From NCBI GenBank assembly GCA_030618325.1, contig JAUXDP010000005.1:1-27325 (forward strand): 27,325 bases of DNA. The letters are read 5' to 3'. How positions within the stretch are numbered: the stretch's first letter is position 1; each line of letters starts with the position of its first letter. Below are positions 23,580 to 27,325 of the stretch, piece by piece. The notes beneath the pieces were generated by a model. It had not been told where the DNA came from, did no database searches, and saw nothing but the letters and a program-made list of their open reading frames with translations. A program made the translations under genes and the position numbers. This stretch comes from Methylococcaceae bacterium. Lineage in GTDB: Bacteria > Pseudomonadota > Gammaproteobacteria > Methylococcales > Methylomonadaceae.

Positions 23580-25232
23580 TTAGTTCCTCGCGCAAACCAA
23601 ATAACGTGTCGATGGACAGGTATCGGCATTGGGTAATATAGGTTCCAAACTGACAGCATCATAAACATCCACTGGTCCGGAAAATGTTTTCTCAAAATAG
23701 TGACGCACCCGGCCTATAGGAGGTAAGAAGCGCTCATATGAGCCCTCATCAGCGATTCGCATTTTGTCATCGAACTCAACGTTAATAATACGCGCGCGCT
23801 GATAGACGCAATTTTCCTTTTCGACTAATTGCGGAGTCCGCAGCGAAACAACATTGTTATCCTGGGAATACATGACATTGGGATACCAGCGAATATGATC
23901 CGGCGTAATGAAATCGCCGACAAAATAGCCACCCGGCTTGATAATGCCCGCTACTTTGCGGACGCATTCGTCGAAATAGTGGTGATCAAGGTATTGAAAA
24001 ACATTTAAGCCGTGAAACACGACATCCCACAGACCAAGGTCTGGATCGAGCTCCAATAGGTCGCCGACCTCGGCATGAATCCGCTCCGCAGCTACCTGGA
24101 TCATGCCCTTTGAAATGTCAATTCCAAAAAGATGTTCATAAGGAACCCCCAATTCGTCAATCATATACCGTTCCACGATACCGGTCCCGCAGCCCACTGA
24201 CAAAATGGTCTGTCGGGTTAGATCGATATTGTAGTTAGAAAAGAAGAAGTGTAGATCTTTGGCTATGAATTCATCCAAACAAGGTTTGCCAATGACGTCG
24301 TCGTACAATTTGGCATAGCGGGCGAAGAAATCTTCGCCATTGCCTTCACGTTCTAACAATTCATGCTGAAGGTTCGCTGCCTCGCCGAGTTCGTTGCAGA
24401 GCAATTTCCAACCGGTTAGATTTTCCACTCGGCCTTCTTCATCGCTAAGTTCGTCCAGATTTTCTAATAGCATTTCCTTTCGATTTACATCAAAAAGAGA
24501 TGCTTCCAACCGCTCAAAATCTTTTGAACTCTGGTACACGCCCGCATCCATCGCTCGCAAAACCCGCCGGGAAATATCCACGGTATTCCTCAACCAGGTG
24601 CAGAAATCCGGCTCTGGCCCCGGTTCACGTCGCTTTATATCTTGTTCCGGCAAGGCCTGAAACACGCCTCCATCGGTGCGCTGAATTTTCCCTTCGTCAA
24701 GGTCAAAAACCCGAGCATCAGCGGTGATCTCCCCGGTTCTTTCATAGTTTCCGTAAATGTGTAGACTCAGAAAGTTAGTGTTTTCGCATAGGTTACCCAT
24801 CTGATGAATCAGCTGATGTCCGACCGACAGTATCTGTCCAGGTCTTAGAAAGCTTCGAGAGAGGGTCCTGATTTGCTCGTCTTGAACCAAGAAAACGGCG
24901 TGCTCAGCTGGGCCAAAAACTTGAACAGCTCCCCACTGGGTATAACCGTGGTCATGGATAGCGGAAACATCCCCAGGACACCATGACATCACCATCACCT
25001 CAAAGAAACCGCCATCGTAGGTTAGTATCCTTCCATAGCTGTCAGCGGCGGAATGATTAAAATCGGTCCAGGGTTCAAGATCCTCCGGTTGCACAGAAGC
25101 ATCCTGGACGATTTGCCGAATCATACGTTGATGCATATCTTGGGAGGAATGAATCGCATCAACGATGCGGCGTAAACTTTTTGGTAGAGGCATAGTATTC
25201 ATGATTTGACGTCTAAATATTTGAGTGAACAT
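23580..25232 (-). CDS. Cysteine-dioxygenase-type cupin fused to SAM methyltransferase
   Basis: 550 residues. The N-terminal half is a cysteine-dioxygenase-like cupin: VMSWCPGDVSAIHDHGYTQW holds His93 and His95, His143 lies in LIHQMGN, and SLHIY ends in Tyr160, matching the three-histidine iron site and the tyrosine of thiol dioxygenases. The residue at the position of the cross-linked cysteine is Trp100. A helical linker (about 200-300) leads to a class I methyltransferase with VGCGTG (346-351), the acidic Asp372 in FGIDISKGM and VVFHGLNVFQYLDHHYF. A two-step reaction, thiol oxidation and methylation of the same or a linked substrate, is inference. It follows the GltS-type gene by 54 bases and is probably in one operon with it. 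Starts at 25202 or 25193 are alternatives; none has a clear ribosome site. Confidence 0.8.
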   Translation of the reverse strand: MFTQIFRRQIMNTMPLPKSLRRIVDAIHSSQDMHQRMIRQIVQDASVQPEDLEPWTDFNHSAADSYGRILTYDGGFFEVMVMSWCPGDVSAIHDHGYTQWGAVQVFGPAEHAVFLVQDEQIRTLSRSFLRPGQILSVGHQLIHQMGNLCENTNFLSLHIYGNYERTGEITADARVFDLDEGKIQRTDGGVFQALPEQDIKRREPGPEPDFCTWLRNTVDISRRVLRAMDAGVYQSSKDFERLEASLFDVNRKEMLLENLDELSDEEGRVENLTGWKLLCNELGEAANLQHELLEREGNGEDFFARYAKLYDDVIGKPCLDEFIAKDLHFFFSNYNIDLTRQTILSVGCGTGIVERYMIDELGVPYEHLFGIDISKGMIQVAAERIHAEVGDLLELDPDLGLWDVVFHGLNVFQYLDHHYFDECVRKVAGIIKPGGYFVGDFITPDHIRWYPNVMYSQDNNVVSLRTPQLVEKENCVYQRARIINVEFDDKMRIADEGSYERFLPPIGRVRHYFEKTFSGPVDVYDAVSLEPILPNADTCPSTRYLVCARN

Positions 25233-25286
25233 TGTAAACGAAACGGGTGAATCTTTACCCGACCGGTCGAAACCTTGTTAATCCAG

Positions 25287-26603
25287 CTAGTCGACATTGG
25301 GCTTAATGAAGGCGAACAGTGCAAAAAGAAAAATTGCCAATAGACCCGTGCCGACTGCCAGAGCCAAAGCATATCCTTCAGCCAAAAGCTGGGGCGCAAT
25401 GGTTATAAGACCAATCTCCAGCGGAACGATAAAAAGATAGGCCAATGCAAAACTGTCTAGAACCCTTGACTTGTTGTTCGGATCTACAATACGCAGCAAC
25501 GCAATACCCATGGCCATGACTCCGGTAATCCATCCCCAGGTAAAAATAGCTTTTTCAAACCAGTTGGAATGCAACACTTTCGGACCTATGATACGAAAAG
25601 TAAGGCTGGACAGCAAAAACCCAACCACGAAAAGCGCTGTGAGTTGGGGCGCATATTTCATCACGGTGGGAAAGTAAATTGACGAAATTCCAAAGACAAT
25701 CAGGAAATCGGTAAAACTACCCGAGAGATGACCCACTGTATTTTGGTCAACATAGCGCATGACCTTGACTCTTGACAATAATAAGCGAACCAGCAAGCCA
25801 CAAACAAAAGCCAAGCAAAACAAAGGCAGTTTGAAGCCAGAGAAAGCTATGTCCCAAAGTTCACTGAGCTGGTAGGCGATCAAGAATATGAAAAAAATCA
25901 GAGACAGATGAAACGCGAGTGTATCCAGGGCATTGGCGGCAATGGTCACATGTCCTGCTGGCATACGCTGATTTTGATTTAGCAAACCTGTCACCATCTC
26001 GTCCGGAAGATCGGCAAATCGCCCCAGAAAACCTGTTGCACCGTTCTCGGAGCCCCATTTGATCCAGAAAATGCCACCGGTTATTGATCCCAGGATGCCT
26101 ACCGTCGCAGACATCATTGCAAGGCTAGTGGCTTCATCCCAACCCAGGTTAGAAAAGCTTGCTCCTATGGCCGTGGCGGTGCCGTGTCCGCCAACAAAAC
26201 CTGCGGGCAACACCGTTCCAAATCCGGGATGCAGATCCGGCCACCACAGATTTAGCATCAGCAGACTGAGCATCAGTCCCCCGCACCACTGCACTAAAAT
26301 TGCAATACTGGAGTAAGCCCAGAGGTCAATGGAACGCTTAACCATGGTGGAAAGACTGACCATTACCGAAGATAACGGCAGGCCGGCGTAAACAAGGGCA
26401 ATGAGAACCCCCGGATATTTGGAGAGGAAATCTGAAAAAGGCAATACACCCAGGCCGTTCGGTCCTAGAAAAAGACCGAGAAATCCCCCAATAACACTGG
26501 CAGGCAGCAGCACCCGTTGAAAAATGCCGAAATTCGCCCTGAGCAAAATACCCACTAGCAATAAACCAGACGCCATTCCTATATCAACGATTACGGATAT
26601 CAA
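25287..26603 (-). CDS. GltS-type sodium/glutamate symporter family protein
   Basis: About 438 residues if translation starts at the TTG at 26603, which has GGGAGA at a good distance; the open frame continues to 26642 with no such signal. Ten or more hydrophobic segments. GltS-family motifs are VGFLLSSLTFRIIGPKV, GFVGGHGTATAIGASF and a second pore-loop-like block GSFTDFLIVFGISS. The family imports glutamate with sodium. The C-terminus also shows GMASGLLLVGILLRANFGIF-type repeats at the beginning. Its downstream partner, the dioxygenase-methyltransferase fusion, suggests that a different amino acid or sulfinate could be moved, but that is inference. Confidence 0.82.
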   Translation of the reverse strand: MISVIVDIGMASGLLLVGILLRANFGIFQRVLLPASVIGGFLGLFLGPNGLGVLPFSDFLSKYPGVLIALVYAGLPLSSVMVSLSTMVKRSIDLWAYSSIAILVQWCGGLMLSLLMLNLWWPDLHPGFGTVLPAGFVGGHGTATAIGASFSNLGWDEATSLAMMSATVGILGSITGGIFWIKWGSENGATGFLGRFADLPDEMVTGLLNQNQRMPAGHVTIAANALDTLAFHLSLIFFIFLIAYQLSELWDIAFSGFKLPLFCLAFVCGLLVRLLLSRVKVMRYVDQNTVGHLSGSFTDFLIVFGISSIYFPTVMKYAPQLTALFVVGFLLSSLTFRIIGPKVLHSNWFEKAIFTWGWITGVMAMGIALLRIVDPNNKSRVLDSFALAYLFIVPLEIGLITIAPQLLAEGYALALAVGTGLLAIFLFALFAFIKPNVD

Positions 26604-26746
26604 TGAATTTCTCCCAACTTCACTACGGTACTTGCCGCGCACCGAGTCACAAATTAGTCTAACTCTCTCTCATAGGCCAAACCAACCGAAAATACGCCCC
26701 AAAATTTCGACCAGGCTTGTCCCATCTTTGCAACTCAGTGCCTTTT

Positions 26747-26982
26747 TTACTGCTTGTATTTTAAATGATTGAGTTCCGAAACGATACGGCCGTTTGTATC
26801 GTGGACATGCAGCTCCGATAAAGCCTTTTGCGGATCGATACCCAATTCACGCAATTGGCTATCCTGTCCGGTTATATCGAACCAGCAAACCTGATCGCCG
26901 GGAACGGGCCCGAGAGTTTTTCATAATTATCTCTGTCGCGTATGCTTTAAGAGCAGGCTCCGCCGTAATAAACAATAAGCAT
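26747..26982 (-). pseudogene. Decayed DCC-family (DUF393) thiol-disulfide oxidoreductase gene
   Basis: From an ATG at 26982 the minus strand reads MLIVYYGGACS then a stop; the family start is usually YDGxCPxC, so the CxxC site is interrupted. The same frame resumes SIRDRDNYEKLSGP, and a one-base shift near 26930 is needed to continue GDQVCWFDITGQDSQLRELGI, then ALSELHVHDTNGRIVSEL, ending at a TAA at 26747. These later pieces match the C-terminal part of DCC-family proteins. At least one stop and one frameshift mean it is not expressed as a whole protein. It is upstream of the GltS-type gene on the same strand. Confidence 0.55.
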
Positions 26983-27325
26983 ATCCCGGTTGATATTGTC
27001 CGGTTGCTGTTATTCGGTGATTGACGGCATGAAAAATTTATCGGTTCAGAAGACGTTCGAATCTAGGCAGCCAATCACCAAAGTGGGTGACATAGTTGGA
27101 CGAAGCCGCTATCGCGGAGAAAAGAGCAGACCTCGTCACTGAAAAAGTGTCACCACATTTTCATAAAAGAGTTACTTGTATAAATCAATCAAGATCAAAA
27201 GCGCGGAAAAAACAGAAAATGGAGAACTCGGCAAAAATTAACAAAACTAAATGGATAAAAGAAAAGGCATCCATTAAGTGGTTGTAAAAATTTTCTAACC
27301 CTCGTCCTGTTTTTTCCGCTTTGCA
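26983..27325. other. Gene-free end of window
   Basis: No supportable gene. A weak inverted repeat, GGTGATTG (27016-27023) and CAATCACC (27072-27079), is the only structure I noted. The last 150 bases are rich in A and a Lys-rich open frame there shows no start signal or family resemblance. Confidence 0.4.

Noticed and set aside
25233..25286. Small stem CGGGT and ACCCG between the transporter and the fusion gene as a terminator
   Set aside because: The stem is only five pairs with no following T tract, so it is unlikely to separate the two genes.
27096..27287. Lys-rich 63-residue open frame at the end of the window
   Set aside because: Low-complexity composition, TTG start without ribosome site, no family resemblance.
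1..27325. CRISPR array, tRNA or rRNA genes, phage genes
   Set aside because: No regularly spaced identical repeats, no cloverleaf or rRNA-like stretch and no phage structural genes were recognised.

Overview
The window reads as a chromosomal stretch of a gammaproteobacterium with moderate GC content. Two secreted proteins end in PEP-CTERM/VPLPA-type sorting tails, and together with several palindromic MITE-like repeats this would suit a methanotroph-like (Methylococcales) or related aquatic, biofilm-forming lineage. That placement is inference; there is no rRNA, tRNA or other phylogenetic marker here.

Layout. (1) 199-4787, plus strand: a DUF3179 protein, a 92-bp palindromic MITE, then a tightly overlapping phosphate ABC transporter operon pstS-pstC-pstA-pstB without phoU. 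A second MITE of 140 bp sits exactly at the pstB stop codon. (2) 5030-6575, plus: a secreted Gly/Tyr/His-rich protein and a PEP-CTERM protein. (3) 6600-12184: an AcuI/YhdH-type reductase (minus), divergent from a long acyl-CoA dehydrogenase split in two by an apparent one-base frameshift, then a kynureninase-like PLP enzyme and methionine gamma-lyase. (4) 12185-12609: a gene-free stretch with two inverted-repeat elements, the second touching the stop codon of the next gene. (5) 12607-19707, minus: a lone cyclic-nucleotide-binding protein, then a complete homogentisate pathway (hpd-hmgA-fahA-maiA). Upstream of it on the same strand are a large PNPOx/ferredoxin-reductase/2Fe-2S fusion flavoprotein and a VOC (glyoxalase-fold) protein. 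(6) 19906-22639: a CHRD-domain PEP-CTERM protein and an intact IS1182-like element, flanked by two direct copies of a REP-like repeat. (7) 22878-23552, plus: an acyl-protein thioesterase/carboxylesterase. (8) 23580-26982, minus: a fusion of a cysteine-dioxygenase-type cupin with a SAM methyltransferase, a GltS-type symporter, and a decayed DCC-family (DUF393) gene.

How the genes work together. The pst genes import phosphate. hpd, hmgA, fahA and maiA convert 4-hydroxyphenylpyruvate, from tyrosine, to fumarate and acetoacetate. Methionine gamma-lyase and the thiol-dioxygenase fusion both point to sulfur amino acid turnover, though they are not adjacent.

The least conventional items are the dioxygenase-methyltransferase fusion beside a GltS transporter, the three-part flavoprotein at the head of the tyrosine genes, and the split dehydrogenase whose catalytic glutamate lies beyond the frameshift. 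No phage, CRISPR array or obvious defence system is visible. All family names rest on motif recognition by eye, not on searches.
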